From Pseudomonadota bacterium (GTDB lineage Bacteria > Pseudomonadota > Gammaproteobacteria > Enterobacterales > Enterobacteriaceae), in NCBI GenBank assembly GCA_018261615.1, contig JAGTSE010000008.1, forward strand, positions 1-64,000: a stretch of 64,000 nt of DNA. The letters run 5' to 3'. Position numbers and translations under genes: made by a program. The notes under the pieces were generated by a model. The model saw only the letters and a program-made list of their open reading frames with translations, was not told where the DNA came from and did not search any database. Position 1 is the first letter of the stretch; each line of letters starts with the position of its first letter. This document shows, in pieces, positions 11,845 through 24,156 of the stretch.

Positions 11845-13320
11845 ATGAATACACAAGAACTGGCGAAACTGCGTTTAATCGTGCCCGAGATGCGACGTGT
11901 CCGGCACATTCACTTTGTCGGCATTGGTGGTGCTGGCATGGGCGGTATTGCCGAAGTGCTGGCCAATGAAGGATACCAGATTAGCGGTTCCGACCTGGCG
12001 CCAAACCCGGTGACGCAGCAACTGGCGTCGCTCGGCGCCACTATTTATTTCAATCATCGCCCGGAAAACGTGAGCGATGCCAGTGTTGTTGTGGTCTCCA
12101 GCGCCATTTCTGCCGATAACCCTGAAATTGTCGCGGCGCATGAAGCACGTATTCCAGTTATCCGCCGCGCAGAGATGCTGGCTGAATTGATGCGTTTCCG
12201 TCATGGTATCGCGATTGCCGGTACACATGGCAAAACTACCACGACTGCGATGGTGGCTAGTATTTATGCAGAAGCCGGGCTGGATCCGACTTTTGTTAAC
12301 GGTGGTTTGGTGAAAGCTGCCGGGGTGCATGCGCGCCTGGGGCACAGCCGTTACCTGATAGCAGAAGCCGATGAAAGCGACGCCTCCTTCCTGCATCTGC
12401 AACCGATGGTGGCGATTGTCACCAATATCGAAGCCGATCACATGGATACTTACCAGGGCGACTTCGAGAATTTAAAAACAACGTTTATCAATTTTCTGCA
12501 CAACCTGCCGTTCTACGGCCGTGCGGTAATGTGTGTGGACGATCCGGTTATCCGCGAATTGCTGCCGCGCGTGGGGCGCCAGACGACAACCTACGGATTT
12601 AGCGATGATGCGGATGTTCGGGTAGAAAATTATCGCCAGGTTGGGCCGCAGGGGCACTTCAATTTGGTGCGTCAGGATAAACAGGAACTGCGTGTCACGC
12701 TGAATGCGCCGGGCCGCCATAATGCGCTGAACGCGGCGGCGGCGGTAGCGGTAGCGACAGAAGAGGGGATCGAAGATGAAGCGATCCTTCGTGCGCTGGA
12801 AAGTTTCCAGGGCACCGGGCGCCGTTTTGATTTCCTTGGCGAATTCCCGCTGGAAGCGGTGAATGGCAAAAGCGGTACAGCCATGCTGGTGGATGACTAT
12901 GGCCATCACCCGACAGAAGTGGATGCCACGATTAAAGCAGCGCGTGCGGGCTGGCCGGATAAAAACCTGGTCATGCTGTTTCAGCCGCACCGTTTTACCC
13001 GTACTCGCGACTTGTACGACGATTTCGCCAATGTGTTGATGCAGGTTGATTCTCTGCTGATGCTGGAGGTTTATCCTGCTGGCGAAGCGGCTATCCCAGG
13101 CGCTGATAGCCGTTCACTGTGCCGTACTATTCGCGGACGCGGCAAAATTGATCCGATCCTTGTGTCTGATCCGTCACAGGTTGCGGCGATGTTGGCACCA
13201 GTACTGACCGGTAATGACCTGATCCTGATTCAGGGCGCAGGGAATATCGGCAAGATTGCCCGCATCCTGGCTGAGTGCAAACTGAAACCGCAGAGCACAG
13301 AGGGGGAGCGCCGTGGCTGA
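11845..13320 (+). CDS. murC: MurC, UDP-MurNAc:L-alanine ligase
   Basis: The first Mur ligase, joining L-alanine to UDP-MurNAc. It has an N-terminal [14 protein letters not shown] nucleotide-type motif near residue 27, the ATP loop [11 protein letters not shown] near 125, a DDYGHHPTE motif near 345 and a C-terminal domain. Length 491 equals E. coli. A 55-base gap separates it from murG, one of the larger gaps in the cluster. It overlaps ddlB by eight bases. Confidence 0.97.
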   Translation: MNTQELAKLRLIVPEMRRVRHIHFVGIGGAGMGGIAEVLANEGYQISGSDLAPNPVTQQLASLGATIYFNHRPENVSDASVVVVSSAISADNPEIVAAHEARIPVIRRAEMLAELMRFRHGIAIAGTHGKTTTTAMVASIYAEAGLDPTFVNGGLVKAAGVHARLGHSRYLIAEADESDASFLHLQPMVAIVTNIEADHMDTYQGDFENLKTTFINFLHNLPFYGRAVMCVDDPVIRELLPRVGRQTTTYGFSDDADVRVENYRQVGPQGHFNLVRQDKQELRVTLNAPGRHNALNAAAAVAVATEEGIEDEAILRALESFQGTGRRFDFLGEFPLEAVNGKSGTAMLVDDYGHHPTEVDATIKAARAGWPDKNLVMLFQPHRFTRTRDLYDDFANVLMQVDSLLMLEVYPAGEAAIPGADSRSLCRTIRGRGKIDPILVSDPSQVAAMLAPVLTGNDLILIQGAGNIGKIARILAECKLKPQSTEGERRG

Positions 13321-14233
13321 GAAAGTAGCGGTTCTGCTGGGTGGAACCTCCGCCGAGCGTGAAGTTTCGCTTAATTCCGGTGCAGCGGTGCTGGTGGGTT
13401 TACGGGAAGGCGGAGTGGATGCGCACGGCGTGGATCCGCGTGATGTGGATGTCACCCGCCTGAAAGAGATGGGATTTAGTAAAGCATTTATTGCATTGCA
13501 TGGGCGCGGCGGCGAAGACGGAACCCTGCAGGGTCTGCTTGAACTGACCAATATGCCGTATACCGGTAGTGGTGTTATGGCATCTGCTATCTCGATGGAT
13601 AAATTGCGCAGCAAATTGTTGTGGCAGGGCGCTGGATTACCGGTTGCACCATGGGTCGCATTCGAACGCAGTGAGTTTGAATCGGGCCTAAGTTTTTATG
13701 ATATTCAACGCATTGATGAACTTGGGTTGCCTGTTATTGTCAAGCCCAGCCGTGAAGGCTCCAGTGTTGGAATGTCGAAGGTAGACAAAAGTGAAGATCT
13801 GCAGGCAGCGTTAGCGCTTGCGTTTCAACATGATGATGAAGTTCTGATCGAAAAATGGCTAAGTGGCCCGGAATTTACCGTGGCGATGCTTGGGAACGAA
13901 ATTTTACCGTCAATTCGTATCCAACCAGCGGGAATCTTCTATGATTATGAGGCGAAGTATCTCTCTGATGAGACAAAATATTTCTGCCCTTCAGGTCTGG
14001 AAGTGGAACGAGAGGCAGCATTACAGTCCCTGGTATTGAAAGCATGGTGTCTTTTAGGGTGCCGTGGATGGGGACGAATAGATGCCATGCTGGATAGCGA
14101 CGGTCAGTTTTATTTGTTGGAAGCGAACACATCGCCAGGGATGACGAGCCACAGCCTCGTGCCGATGGCTGCTCGCCAGGCGGGTTTGAGCTTCTCGCAA
14201 CTTGTTGTTCGCATTCTGGATCTGGCGGAGTGA
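13313..14233 (+). CDS. ddlB: DdlB, D-alanine:D-alanine ligase
   Basis: An ATP-grasp enzyme that makes the D-Ala-D-Ala used by MurF. It has [12 protein letters not shown] at the N-terminus, HGRGGEDG near 63, [13 protein letters not shown] near 144, the [13 protein letters not shown] loop near 210 and [12 protein letters not shown] near 270. Length 306 equals E. coli. The start is GTG inside the end of murC. Both ends resemble the E. coli protein closely, but residues about 118-245 are more divergent and the DNA there is unusually AT-rich with rarer codons (ATA, CGA, CTA), suggesting an exchanged segment. Confidence 0.95.
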   Translation: MAEKVAVLLGGTSAEREVSLNSGAAVLVGLREGGVDAHGVDPRDVDVTRLKEMGFSKAFIALHGRGGEDGTLQGLLELTNMPYTGSGVMASAISMDKLRSKLLWQGAGLPVAPWVAFERSEFESGLSFYDIQRIDELGLPVIVKPSREGSSVGMSKVDKSEDLQAALALAFQHDDEVLIEKWLSGPEFTVAMLGNEILPSIRIQPAGIFYDYEAKYLSDETKYFCPSGLEVEREAALQSLVLKAWCLLGCRGWGRIDAMLDSDGQFYLLEANTSPGMTSHSLVPMAARQAGLSFSQLVVRILDLAE

Positions 14234-14234
14234 T

Positions 14235-15083
14235 ATGTCACAGGCTGCGCTGAACACGCGAAACCGCGAAGCGGAGGCCGTAATCACCTCTCGCCGCAAC
14301 AATGGAACGCGTCTTGCAGGGATTTTGTTCCTGCTGGCGGTGCTATGCACCGTGTTTGCTAGCGGCTGGGTGGTTTTGGGTTGGATGGAGGATGCACAAC
14401 GCTTGCCGTTGTCAAAGCTGGTAGTGACGGGCGATCGTCATTACACCCGTAATGATGATATTCGTCAGTCTATTCTGGCGCTGGGGGCACCCGGCACCTT
14501 CATGACGCAGGATGTTAATATTATTCAGAGTCAGATCGAGCGTCTGCCCTGGATAAAGCAGGCAAGCGTCAGAAAGCAGTGGCCAGACGAATTGAAGATT
14601 CATCTGGTTGAATACGTGCCGATTGCGCGATGGAATGATCAGCATATGGTCGATGCCGACGGTAATGAGTTCAGCGTGCCGTCCGAACGAACCAGTAAGC
14701 AGGTTTTGCCCATGTTGTATGGCCCTGAAGGCAGTGAAAGCGAAGTATTGCAAGGCTATCGCGATATGGGGCAATTGTTGGCGAAGGATAAATTCACGTT
14801 AAAAGAAGCGGCGATGACGGCGCGACGCTCATGGCAGGTCACGCTGACTAACGACATCAGGCTCAACCTGGGTCGTGGCGATACAATGAAACGTCTGGCG
14901 CGCTTCGTGGAACTCTACCCGGTTCTGCTGCAACAGGCGCAAACGGACGGTAAAACGATCAGTTACGTGGATTTACGCTATGACTCAGGCGCGGCTGTAG
15001 GCTGGAAAGCAGCCCCTGTTCAGGAACCGAATCAGCAGCAAAATCAGGCACAACAGAATCAGGCACAGGCAGAGCAACAATGA
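14235..15083 (+). CDS. ftsQ: FtsQ, divisome scaffold protein
   Basis: A bitopic inner-membrane protein of 282 residues. It has a cytoplasmic tail, a membrane segment around residues 30-50 ([20 protein letters not shown]), a periplasmic POTRA domain (about 57-126, [16 protein letters not shown] onwards) and a beta domain that binds FtsB-FtsL. I start at ATG 14235, just after the ddlB stop, because it gives the [11 protein letters not shown]-terminus. The C-terminus is a short Gln/Asn-rich repeat slightly longer than in E. coli (276 residues). Confidence 0.95.
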   Translation: MSQAALNTRNREAEAVITSRRNNGTRLAGILFLLAVLCTVFASGWVVLGWMEDAQRLPLSKLVVTGDRHYTRNDDIRQSILALGAPGTFMTQDVNIIQSQIERLPWIKQASVRKQWPDELKIHLVEYVPIARWNDQHMVDADGNEFSVPSERTSKQVLPMLYGPEGSESEVLQGYRDMGQLLAKDKFTLKEAAMTARRSWQVTLTNDIRLNLGRGDTMKRLARFVELYPVLLQQAQTDGKTISYVDLRYDSGAAVGWKAAPVQEPNQQQNQAQQNQAQAEQQ

Positions 15084-16336
15084 TCAAGGCGACGGACAGA
15101 AAACTGGTGGTTGGACTGGAGATTGGCACCGCGAAGGTGGCCGCTTTAGTAGGGGAAGTTCTGCCCGACGGTATTGTGAATATCATTGGCGTGGGCAGTT
15201 GCCCGTCCCGTGGTATGGATAAAGGCGGGGTAAACGATCTGGAATCGGTAGTGAAATGCGTACAGCGCGCTATCGATCAGGCTGAATTGATGGCAGATTG
15301 CCAGATATCTTCTGTCTACCTGGCGCTTTCGGGGAAGCATATTAGCTGCCAGAACGAAATTGGGATGGTGCCGATTTCGGAAGAGGAAGTAACGCAGGAA
15401 GATGTGGAGAACGTTGTGCATACCGCCAAATCGGTGCGTGTACGCGATGAACACCGTGTTCTGCATGTGATCCCGCAGGAGTACGCCATTGATTACCAGG
15501 AAGGGATCAAAAACCCGGTTGGGCTCTCTGGCGTGCGTATGCAGGCAAAAGTACATTTGATTACTTGCCATAACGATATGGCAAAAAACATCGTTAAAGC
15601 CGTTGAACGATGTGGGTTGAAAGTTGACCAACTTATTTTCGCCGGACTGGCCTCCAGCTATTCGGTGTTGACGGAAGACGAACGAGAACTGGGCGTCTGC
15701 GTTGTTGACATCGGTGGTGGTACAATGGACATGGCGGTCTATACCGGCGGCGCGCTGCGCCACACGAAAGTGATCCCGTATGCAGGGAATGTGGTCACCA
15801 GCGATATTGCTTACGCTTTTGGTACGCCGCCCAGTGATGCTGAAGCGATCAAAGTTCGCCACGGTTGTGCGCTGGGGTCGTTAGTCGGCAAAGATGAGAG
15901 CGTTGAAGTACCCAGTGTGGGCGGTCGTCCGCCGCGCAGTTTGCAGCGTCAGACGCTGGCAGACGTGATTGAGCCTCGCTATACCGAGTTGCTCAATCTT
16001 GTTAACGATGAGATTTTGCAGTTGCAGGAACAGCTTCGCCAGCAGGGGGTAAAGCATCACCTGGCGGCGGGGATTGTGTTGACTGGTGGTGCTGCGCAAA
16101 TGGAAGGCCTGGCGGCCTGTGCGCAGCGCGTTTTCCATACGCAGGTGCGTATTGGTGCGCCGCTCAATATTACTGGCTTGACCGATTATGCCCAGGAACC
16201 GTATTACTCAACGGCGGTAGGGTTGCTTCACTACGGAAAAGAAACGCATCTCAGTGGTGAAGCAGAAGTGGAAAAACGCGCGTCAGTAGGGTCATGGTTC
16301 AAACGAATCAACAGCTGGCTGCGAAAAGAGTTTTAA
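15080..16336 (+). CDS. ftsA: FtsA, actin-like Z-ring membrane tether
   Basis: An actin-fold ATPase of 418 residues (420 in E. coli). The phosphate loops [15 protein letters not shown] near residue 12 and [16 protein letters not shown] near 209 are present, as is [11 protein letters not shown] near 334. The C-terminal amphipathic helix ([14 protein letters not shown]) attaches FtsA to the membrane, and FtsA binds the tail of FtsZ. The gene overlaps ftsQ by four bases (ATGA). The two-residue deficit is in the linker just before the amphipathic helix. Confidence 0.97.
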   Translation: MIKATDRKLVVGLEIGTAKVAALVGEVLPDGIVNIIGVGSCPSRGMDKGGVNDLESVVKCVQRAIDQAELMADCQISSVYLALSGKHISCQNEIGMVPISEEEVTQEDVENVVHTAKSVRVRDEHRVLHVIPQEYAIDYQEGIKNPVGLSGVRMQAKVHLITCHNDMAKNIVKAVERCGLKVDQLIFAGLASSYSVLTEDERELGVCVVDIGGGTMDMAVYTGGALRHTKVIPYAGNVVTSDIAYAFGTPPSDAEAIKVRHGCALGSLVGKDESVEVPSVGGRPPRSLQRQTLADVIEPRYTELLNLVNDEILQLQEQLRQQGVKHHLAAGIVLTGGAAQMEGLAACAQRVFHTQVRIGAPLNITGLTDYAQEPYYSTAVGLLHYGKETHLSGEAEVEKRASVGSWFKRINSWLRKEF

Positions 16337-16400
16337 TTTTTTTTCAGAGAGCGCAGAAAATTAGCGGTCTCAGGCGACAGGCACAAAACGGAGAGAAATT

Positions 16401-17549
16401 ATGTTTGAACCGATGGAATTAACCAACGACGCGGTGATTAAAGTCATCGGCGTCGGTGGCGGCGGTGGCAACGCCGTAGAGCATATGGTGCGCGAGCGCA
16501 TTGAGGGTGTTGAATTCTTCGCCGTAAATACCGACGCGCAGGCGTTGCGTAAAACAGCGGTGGGGCAAACCATTCAGATCGGCGGTGGCATCACCAAAGG
16601 TCTGGGCGCTGGAGCAAACCCTGAAGTTGGTCGCAATGCGGCTGAAGAAGATCGTGAAGCCCTGCGCGCTGCGCTTGAAGGCGCTGACATGGTCTTTATC
16701 GCGGCAGGTATGGGTGGCGGTACCGGTACGGGGGCCGCTCCTGTCGTGGCTGAAGTCGCTAAAGATTTAGGTATCCTGACGGTTGCTGTGGTGACCAAGC
16801 CTTTCAATTTCGAAGGCAAGAAGCGTATGGCATTTGCTGAGCAGGGTATCACTGAGCTGTCCAAACATGTGGACTCGCTGATCACTATTCCGAACGACAA
16901 GTTACTGAAAGTGCTTGGCCGTGGTATTTCTCTGCTCGATGCATTCGGTGCAGCGAACGATGTGCTGAAAGGCGCTGTGCAGGGTATCGCTGAACTGATT
17001 ACGCGTCCGGGCCTGATGAACGTTGACTTCGCTGACGTGCGCACCGTAATGTCCGAAATGGGCTACGCGATGATGGGTTCCGGTGTGGCTAGCGGTGAAG
17101 ATCGTGCGGAAGAAGCGGCAGAAATGGCGATTTCCAGTCCGCTGTTGGAAGATATTGATCTCTCTGGCGCTCGCGGCGTGCTGGTTAACATTACGGCTGG
17201 CTTCGACTTACGTCTGGATGAGTTCGAAACGGTGGGTAACACTATCCGTGCTTTCGCATCTGATAACGCGACTGTGGTTATCGGTACGTCCCTTGATCCG
17301 GATATGAATGATGAATTGCGTGTGACCGTCGTTGCGACAGGTATCGGCATGGACAAACGTCCAGAAATTACGCTGGTGACCAACAAACAGGCGCAGCAGC
17401 CAGTGATGGATCGCTATCAGCAGCACGGCATGCAGCCGATGCAACAGGAGCAGAAATCGGCGAAAGTGGTTAACGACAATACACCGCAAACCACTAAAGA
17501 ACCTGATTATCTGGATATTCCGGCATTCCTGCGCAAGCAAGCGGATTAA
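16401..17549 (+). CDS. ftsZ: FtsZ, tubulin-like division GTPase
   Basis: It polymerises into the Z ring that marks the division site. The tubulin signature GGGTGTG lies near residues 106-112, the T7 synergy loop (NVDFADVR) near 207, and the conserved tail [16 protein letters not shown], which binds FtsA and ZipA, ends the protein. Length is 382, one less than E. coli; the difference lies in the variable linker (about 316-365). A clear ribosome site (GGAGAG) precedes ATG, and a 64-base gap separates it from ftsA. Confidence 0.98.
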   Translation: MFEPMELTNDAVIKVIGVGGGGGNAVEHMVRERIEGVEFFAVNTDAQALRKTAVGQTIQIGGGITKGLGAGANPEVGRNAAEEDREALRAALEGADMVFIAAGMGGGTGTGAAPVVAEVAKDLGILTVAVVTKPFNFEGKKRMAFAEQGITELSKHVDSLITIPNDKLLKVLGRGISLLDAFGAANDVLKGAVQGIAELITRPGLMNVDFADVRTVMSEMGYAMMGSGVASGEDRAEEAAEMAISSPLLEDIDLSGARGVLVNITAGFDLRLDEFETVGNTIRAFASDNATVVIGTSLDPDMNDELRVTVVATGIGMDKRPEITLVTNKQAQQPVMDRYQQHGMQPMQQEQKSAKVVNDNTPQTTKEPDYLDIPAFLRKQAD

Positions 17550-17563
17550 GAATTTGCTGGAAG

Positions 17564-18567
<1,004 letters not shown>

Positions 18568-18584
18568 CACCATAACCACAAAAT

Positions 18585-18634
18585 CGACTGGTTAACCTGG
18601 CACTCTCTCCGGTCAGGGAAACCAGTCGTTTTAT
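18585..18634 (+). terminator. lpxC terminator with long hairpin
   Basis: CGACTGGTT (18585-18593) pairs with AACCAGTCG (18620-18628), with a second short stem (CCTG/CAGG) inside the loop and TTTTATT after it. It lies directly after lpxC and before secM. Confidence 0.65.
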
Positions 18635-18844
18635 TGCCTTTTCTCTCACCTGGCATTTTCCCACTTTTATGTAGAATTTCTCTTTTTCCGCTTTGAGTGG
18701 TGTGTTTGCTGCTTTCCTGGCCAATTTCGCCCTCCTGAAGCCTGAATACTACTGCGGTGCTGGTGCCTTTAGTGGTAAGATTTGGGCGCAAAACGACACC
18801 GACAGAAGCAAAATCGGACAAGCGTGATTTTTTGGGTGGAGCAG

Positions 18845-19351
18845 GTGAACGGAATACTGACGTGCTGGCGACAATTTGGCAGACGCTATTTCTGGCCGCA
18901 TCTCTTATTAGGGATGGTCGCGGCGAGTTTTGGCTTGCCTGCATTTGCCGGCAGCGCTGAGTCACACCAGCCTGCGCGTGAAACGACCCGCAATCACGAT
19001 GGCGTCAATAACGTCAATTTTACCAGTTTCTCTTTGCTGGAAGCGAAACGGCGCCCGAACTTTACTGTCGATTACTGGCATCAACACGCCATTCGTACTG
19101 TGATTCGTCATCTTTCGTTCGCTATGGCGCCTCAGGCGCTACCTGTAGCAACGGAAGAGTCACTGCCCATTCAGGCACACCATCTGGCATTGCTGGATTC
19201 GCTCAGCTCACTGCTGATGCTGGAAAGCAAGCCGCCGACGATTGTCCGCCTGGCTGTTTATATCCCTTCCACGCCGTTCGCCGCGTTTAGCGTGCCCGCC
19301 TGGGTGAGCCAGGTGCAGGGTATTCGCGCTGGCCCTCAACGCTTCAGCTAA
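18845..19351 (+). CDS. secM: SecM, secretion monitor with ribosome arrest peptide
   Basis: SecM is a periplasm-targeted protein whose translation stalls until SecA-dependent export pulls on it; the stall exposes the secA ribosome site. The start is GTG (18845), supported by [22 protein letters not shown], an extended signal sequence ending near AFAGSAES. The arrest segment lies at residues 148-164: [17 protein letters not shown], with the critical proline codon CCT at 19334-19336. Compared with E. coli it has Val in place of Ile156. The central region is poorly conserved. Length is 168 (170 in E. coli). Confidence 0.93.
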   Translation: MNGILTCWRQFGRRYFWPHLLLGMVAASFGLPAFAGSAESHQPARETTRNHDGVNNVNFTSFSLLEAKRRPNFTVDYWHQHAIRTVIRHLSFAMAPQALPVATEESLPIQAHHLALLDSLSSLLMLESKPPTIVRLAVYIPSTPFAAFSVPAWVSQVQGIRAGPQRFS

Positions 19352-19379
19352 AAAAAGATCCTTTTATCCATTTTTTAGT

Positions 19380-19393
19380 TCCGCCGTGCGGAG
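19380..19393 (+). promoter_or_regulatory. SecM-controlled hairpin covering the secA ribosome site
   Basis: TCCGC (19380-19384) pairs with GCGGA (19388-19392) over a three-base loop. The pairing buries the GGAG ribosome site (19390-19393) of secA. In E. coli, a ribosome stalled on SecM disrupts this structure and raises SecA synthesis; the location here is the same. Confidence 0.7.
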
Positions 19394-19410
19394 CGTTTGA
19401 GATTTTTATT

Positions 19411-22116
19411 ATGCTAATCAAGTTATTAACGAAAGTATTCGGTAGCCGCAACGATCGTACACTGCGTCGTATGCGTAAAGCTGTCACGCAGATCAATGCC
19501 ATGGAACCGGCCCTGGAGCAGCTCAGTGATGAAGAACTGAAAGGTAAAACCGCAGAGTTTCGCGCCCGTCTGGAAAAAGGCGAGGCAGTAGATAATCTGT
19601 TGCCTGAAGCTTTTGCTGTGGTTCGCGAAGCGAGCAAGCGCGTGTTTGGCATGCGCCACTTTGATGTACAGTTATTGGGCGGTATGGTACTGAACGATCG
19701 CTGCATCGCGGAGATGCGTACTGGTGAAGGTAAAACCCTGACAGCGACCCTGCCGGCTTACCTGAATGCCCTGAGCGGTAAAGGCGTTCACGTTGTGACG
19801 GTGAACGATTATCTGGCGCAGCGCGATGCCGAAAACAACCGTCCATTGTTTGAGTTCCTCGGCCTGACAGTCGGTATTAACCTGCCAGGTATGCCTTCTG
19901 TTGCCAAGCGTGAAGCTTACGCTGCCGATATTACCTACGGCACCAACAACGAATACGGCTTTGACTACCTGCGCGATAACATGGCGTTCAGCCCTGAAGA
20001 GCGCGTACAGCGTAAACTGCACTATGCGCTGGTGGATGAGGTCGACTCCATCCTCATCGATGAAGCGCGCACCCCGCTGATCATCTCCGGGCCTGCGGAA
20101 GACAGTTCTGAGCTCTACAAAAAAGTGAACAAAATCATTCCTTACCTGGTTCGCCAGGAGAAAGATGATTCTGACACTTTCCAGGGCGAAGGCCACTTCT
20201 CGGTGGATGAGAAAGCGCGTCAGGTAACGCTCACCGAACGCGGCCTGGTGCTGATTGAAGAATTGTTGGTAAAAGAAGACATCATGGATGAGGGCGAGTC
20301 ACTCTACTCCCCGGCCAATATTATGTTGATGCACCACGTCACTGCTGCGCTGCGTGCTCATGCACTATTCACCCGCGACGTGGATTACATTGTTAAAGAT
20401 GGCGAAGTGATCATCGTTGATGAACACACCGGTCGTACCATGCAAGGGCGTCGCTGGTCTGACGGTCTGCATCAGGCGGTTGAAGCCAAAGAAGGCGTGG
20501 AAATCCAGAATGAAAACCAGACGCTGGCTTCCATTACCTTCCAGAACTATTTCCGTCTGTATGAAAAACTGGCCGGTATGACCGGTACGGCAGATACCGA
20601 AGCATTTGAATTCAGCTCGATCTACAAACTGGATACGGTTGTTGTGCCGACAAACCGCCCGATGATTCGTAAAGATATGGCGGATCTGGTCTACATGACC
20701 GAAGTGGAAAAAATCCAGGCCATTATCGAAGATATTAAAGAGCGTACCGCCAAGGGCCAGCCAGTGCTGGTGGGGACTATTTCCATTGAAAAATCAGAGG
20801 TTGTCTCTCAGGAACTGACCAAAGCGGGTATCAAGCACAACGTGCTGAACGCCAAATTCCACGCCAAAGAGGCGGATATCGTTGCTCAGGCGGGTTACCC
20901 TGGCACGGTAACCATTGCCACCAACATGGCGGGCCGTGGTACGGATATCGTGCTGGGCGGTAGCTGGCAGGCAGAACTGGCTGAGATTGAAAATCCGACC
21001 GAAGAGCAAATCGCAAAAGTGAAAGCGGACTGGCAGGTACGCCATGATGCTGTGCTGGCCTCTGGCGGCCTGCATATTATCGGTACCGAGCGTCACGAAT
21101 CTCGTCGTATCGATAACCAGCTGCGTGGTCGTTCCGGGCGTCAGGGCGATGCCGGCTCTTCACGTTTCTACCTTTCCATGGAAGATGCGCTAATGCGTAT
21201 TTTCGCCTCCGATCGTGTTTCCGGCATGATGCGTAAGCTGGGGATGAAACCGGGTGAAGCGATTGAGCATCCGTGGGTTACGAAGGCGATTGCCAACGCG
21301 CAGCGTAAAGTGGAAAGCCGCAACTTCGATATTCGTAAGCAACTGCTGGAATATGATGATGTTGCCAACGATCAGCGCCGTGCTATTTATACTCAGCGTA
21401 ACGAACTGCTGGATGTATCTGATGTGAGCGAAACCATCAACAGCATCCGCGAGGACGTTTTCAAAGCTACCATCGACGCGCATATTCCGCCGCAGTCTCT
21501 GGAAGAGATGTGGGACATCCCGGGTCTGCAGGAGCGCCTGAAAAACGACTTCGATCTGGATCTCCCGATTGCTGAATGGCTGGATAAAGAGCCGGATCTG
21601 CATGAAGAGACGCTGCGCGAGCGCATTCTGCAGAACGCCATTGAAACTTATCAGCGCAAAGAAGACGTGGTAGGTGCGGAAATGATGCGTCACTTTGAAA
21701 AAGGCGTGATGTTGCAGACGCTGGATTCCCTGTGGAAAGAGCATCTGGCAGCCATGGATTACCTGCGTCAGGGGATCCATCTGCGTGGCTACGCGCAAAA
21801 AGATCCGAAGCAGGAGTACAAACGCGAATCCTTCGCCATGTTTGCCGCGATGCTGGAGTCGCTGAAATATGAAGTCATCAGCACGCTGAGCAAGGTGCAG
21901 GTGCGTATGCCGGAAGAAGTGGAAGCGATGGAGCAGCAGCGTCGCCAGGAGGCTGAGCGTCTGGCGCAAATGCAACAGTTGAGCCATCAGGATGATGAAT
22001 CCGCAGCGGTCGCAGAACTTGCTGCACAGACGGGCGAGCGCAAAGTGGGTCGTAACGATCCATGCCCTTGCGGTTCGGGTAAAAAATACAAACAGTGCCA
22101 TGGCCGTTTAGCGTAA
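19411..22116 (+). CDS. secA: SecA, preprotein translocase ATPase
   Basis: The motor that drives unfolded proteins through SecYEG. At 901 residues it matches E. coli. It shows the Walker A loop MRTGEGKT near residue 102, the DEAD-type [12 protein letters not shown] near 206, TGTADTEA near 393, the helicase motif [10 protein letters not shown] near 507 and [11 protein letters not shown] near 571. The C-terminal zinc motif [13 protein letters not shown], which binds SecB and phospholipid, is intact. It is translated from the hairpin-controlled site after secM. Confidence 0.98.
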   Translation: MLIKLLTKVFGSRNDRTLRRMRKAVTQINAMEPALEQLSDEELKGKTAEFRARLEKGEAVDNLLPEAFAVVREASKRVFGMRHFDVQLLGGMVLNDRCIAEMRTGEGKTLTATLPAYLNALSGKGVHVVTVNDYLAQRDAENNRPLFEFLGLTVGINLPGMPSVAKREAYAADITYGTNNEYGFDYLRDNMAFSPEERVQRKLHYALVDEVDSILIDEARTPLIISGPAEDSSELYKKVNKIIPYLVRQEKDDSDTFQGEGHFSVDEKARQVTLTERGLVLIEELLVKEDIMDEGESLYSPANIMLMHHVTAALRAHALFTRDVDYIVKDGEVIIVDEHTGRTMQGRRWSDGLHQAVEAKEGVEIQNENQTLASITFQNYFRLYEKLAGMTGTADTEAFEFSSIYKLDTVVVPTNRPMIRKDMADLVYMTEVEKIQAIIEDIKERTAKGQPVLVGTISIEKSEVVSQELTKAGIKHNVLNAKFHAKEADIVAQAGYPGTVTIATNMAGRGTDIVLGGSWQAELAEIENPTEEQIAKVKADWQVRHDAVLASGGLHIIGTERHESRRIDNQLRGRSGRQGDAGSSRFYLSMEDALMRIFASDRVSGMMRKLGMKPGEAIEHPWVTKAIANAQRKVESRNFDIRKQLLEYDDVANDQRRAIYTQRNELLDVSDVSETINSIREDVFKATIDAHIPPQSLEEMWDIPGLQERLKNDFDLDLPIAEWLDKEPDLHEETLRERILQNAIETYQRKEDVVGAEMMRHFEKGVMLQTLDSLWKEHLAAMDYLRQGIHLRGYAQKDPKQEYKRESFAMFAAMLESLKYEVISTLSKVQVRMPEEVEAMEQQRRQEAERLAQMQQLSHQDDESAAVAELAAQTGERKVGRNDPCPCGSGKKYKQCHGRLA

Positions 22117-22133
22117 TTTTTTGATAAAAATGT

Positions 22134-22161
22134 AAAAGGCGCAGATATCTGCGCCTTTTTT
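22134..22161 (+). terminator. Perfect palindromic terminator after secA
   Basis: The arms AAAAGGCGCAGAT and ATCTGCGCCTTTT pair perfectly, followed by further T. It lies between the secA stop and mutT and is symmetric enough to work both ways, so mutT may depend partly on readthrough. Confidence 0.85.
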
Positions 22162-22175
22162 ATGGAGCCTGCCTA

Positions 22176-22565
22176 ATGAAAATACTCAACATTGCTGTCG
22201 GGATCATTCGCAACCCGCAAGGAGAAATCTTTATTACACGCCGTGCTGCGGATGCTCACATGGCTAATAAACTTGAATTTCCGGGCGGTAAAATCGAAGC
22301 GGGCGAAACGCCAGAACAGGCGATGAGCCGTGAATTGCAGGAAGAAGTCGGTATTACTCCGCTGAGTGCAACACTGTTTGATAAGCTGGAGTATCAGTTT
22401 CCCGATCGCCATATCACGCTGTGGTTCTGGCTGGTTGAGCGCTGGGAAGGGGAGCCATGGGGAAAAGAGGGGCAACCGGGAGAGTGGGTAGCACAACAGA
22501 TGCTGAAAGCGGAAGATTTCCCGCAGGCTAACGAACCTATTATTACCCGGCTGGCGCAGCGTTAA
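22176..22565 (+). CDS. mutT: MutT, 8-oxo-dGTP diphosphatase
   Basis: This Nudix hydrolase removes 8-oxo-dGTP from the nucleotide pool and so prevents A:T to C:G mutations. The Nudix box is complete from GGKIEAGETPEQAM to SRELQEEVGI (residues about 36-60). Length is 129, as in E. coli. ATG 22176 is chosen with a GGAG site at 22164-22167. The last 25 residues differ from E. coli more than the rest. Confidence 0.95.
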   Translation: MKILNIAVGIIRNPQGEIFITRRAADAHMANKLEFPGGKIEAGETPEQAMSRELQEEVGITPLSATLFDKLEYQFPDRHITLWFWLVERWEGEPWGKEGQPGEWVAQQMLKAEDFPQANEPIITRLAQR

Positions 22566-22588
22566 GCGGTGCGCCAGCGGCAAAAACA

Positions 22589-22783
22589 TTACTGCTGCTC
22601 TTCGCTCCATTCATCGCTATCTGATAGCTCGCCAGAGCTGGCGATGCGTTTCTCTTCTGCGGCCCATTCTCCCAGATCGATGAGCTGGCAGCGTTTGGAA
22701 CAGAAGGGGCGAAACGGGCTAATTTCGTCCCAGACAACAGATTTCCCGCAGGTTGGGCAGTTAACAATGGTTGTTTCAGTCAT
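22589..22783 (-). CDS. yacG: YacG, zinc-binding DNA gyrase inhibitor
   Basis: A 64-residue protein with a zinc knuckle: NCPTCGKSV near residues 8-16 and [14 protein letters not shown] near 27-40. In E. coli YacG binds GyrB and blocks DNA binding by gyrase. It has an acidic C-terminal tail. It is the last gene of the minus-strand block coaE-zapD-yacG, only nine bases after zapD, and converges on mutT. Confidence 0.93.
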   Translation of the reverse strand: MTETTIVNCPTCGKSVVWDEISPFRPFCSKRCQLIDLGEWAAEEKRIASSGELSDSDEWSEEQQ

Positions 22784-22792
22784 ATAGGCTCC

Positions 22793-23536
22793 TTAACAAC
22801 AGGCCAGTTCAAAATCCAGCCGTTCCGGCACGATCCCGTTTTCGCTGTCGAGGGGTAAAAAGCGGATAGCAAAACGGCTCTTATGCCCGGAAATTTGCGG
22901 ATACAGCCGATCCCGCAGTGTCAGTTTCAGACGCAGTAAATCGGCATCTTCGCCATTATCCTGATAAAAACCATTCAGGCTGGTCTGATGGCGGAATGGC
23001 GCGGCGTTGCGGATCAGATCAAGGATCAAATGTAGCGTTGCTTTGAGCGGATCGAGGCTTTCCAGCCAGACCGCGACCTGTGCATCACGTTGCTCCTGCG
23101 ACAAATGCAGCCACATGTGCAGCGTAGGCAGATCAAAGCTGCAACACCCGCCAGGGATACTCAGACGCTGGCGTACCAGCGCAATTAATCGGTCTTCACG
23201 TAAAAGCTGGCCGATGCGTGGCGCGGCCATCAGGATATTGCTGCTCTCTTTCAGTTGTAGGTGCAGGGATTCGATACGGTTAAGATCCACTCCATCCACT
23301 TCGCTCCAGGCGCGCAATTTTCGCTGCTGGCGTTCCAGTTCTTTCAATAGTTCCGTACGCGTATCGCCGCGTTCGAACACATCCAGTAAATCACCGACAT
23401 TACGGAAAAAGTGCAGCGCATCAGCATGGTCGCTCAGCGGTAAACGGACGGTGAGTTGCTGAAGCAGAAATTCGACACGCAGCCAGGTGCGCATCTTCTC
23501 GTTAAGCGGGTGTTCAAAAAGGATGTGGGTGTGCAT
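22793..23536 (-). CDS. zapD: ZapD, FtsZ-bundling division protein
   Basis: Formerly YacF, 247 residues, the E. coli length. ZapD binds the C-terminal tail of FtsZ and cross-links filaments at the Z ring. The sequence begins [20 protein letters not shown] and is mostly helical in its N-terminal two thirds, with a beta region at the C-terminus, as in the family. Its start overlaps the coaE stop by one base, and yacG follows directly. Confidence 0.93.
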   Translation of the reverse strand: MHTHILFEHPLNEKMRTWLRVEFLLQQLTVRLPLSDHADALHFFRNVGDLLDVFERGDTRTELLKELERQQRKLRAWSEVDGVDLNRIESLHLQLKESSNILMAAPRIGQLLREDRLIALVRQRLSIPGGCCSFDLPTLHMWLHLSQEQRDAQVAVWLESLDPLKATLHLILDLIRNAAPFRHQTSLNGFYQDNGEDADLLRLKLTLRDRLYPQISGHKSRFAIRFLPLDSENGIVPERLDFELACC

Positions 23537-24156
23537 TACGGTTTTTCCTGTGATACGGCCTGCGAAGCATATTCCAGATACGCGGAGTGCAGGCGGGCAA
23601 CATCCGATGCTATCGCACCTGGTGCGCCATTATTGTCAATAACATCATCAGCGACGGCAAGTCGCGCTTCACGTGTGGCCTGAGCCGCAAGAATATGTTC
23701 TGCATGTTCGCGGCTAACGCCATCACGCTGCGTGGTGCGTGCAATTTGAGTCTCAACCGGGACATCCACCACCAAAACCCGGTCGGCTTTACGGTATAGC
23801 TGGTTTTCCACCAGCAGGGGAACAACCCACAGTACATAGGGCGACGTTGCCTGCGCAATCTCACGCTGGGTCTGCTGATGAATTAACGGATGGAGCAGAC
23901 CATTGAGCCACTCTTTATCAGCCGGAGAAGCAAAAATACGTTCACGTAATGCCCGACGGTTTAGCGAGCCGTCGGCAAGGAGTATTTCTGCCCCAAAACG
24001 TGCTGTGATGGCGCTTAATGCTTGCGAACCCGGTTTCACGACCTGACGCGCAATAATATCCGCATCGACAACGTTAACCCCAAGCTGTGCGAAAGCATCC
24101 GCTACGGTGCTTTTCCCACTGCCGATGCCGCCGGTTAACGCGACCGTATACCCCAT
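23536..24156 (-). CDS. coaE: CoaE, dephospho-CoA kinase
   Basis: It catalyses the last step of coenzyme A synthesis, phosphorylating the 3'-hydroxyl of dephospho-CoA. The P-loop [13 protein letters not shown] is at residues 6-18, followed by [11 protein letters not shown] near 31 and the lid region near 140 ([14 protein letters not shown]). Length 206 is the family length. It leads a three-gene operon with zapD and yacG, sharing one base with zapD. It is more divergent in the middle than most neighbours. Confidence 0.95.
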   Translation of the reverse strand: MGYTVALTGGIGSGKSTVADAFAQLGVNVVDADIIARQVVKPGSQALSAITARFGAEILLADGSLNRRALRERIFASPADKEWLNGLLHPLIHQQTQREIAQATSPYVLWVVPLLVENQLYRKADRVLVVDVPVETQIARTTQRDGVSREHAEHILAAQATREARLAVADDVIDNNGAPGAIASDVARLHSAYLEYASQAVSQEKP

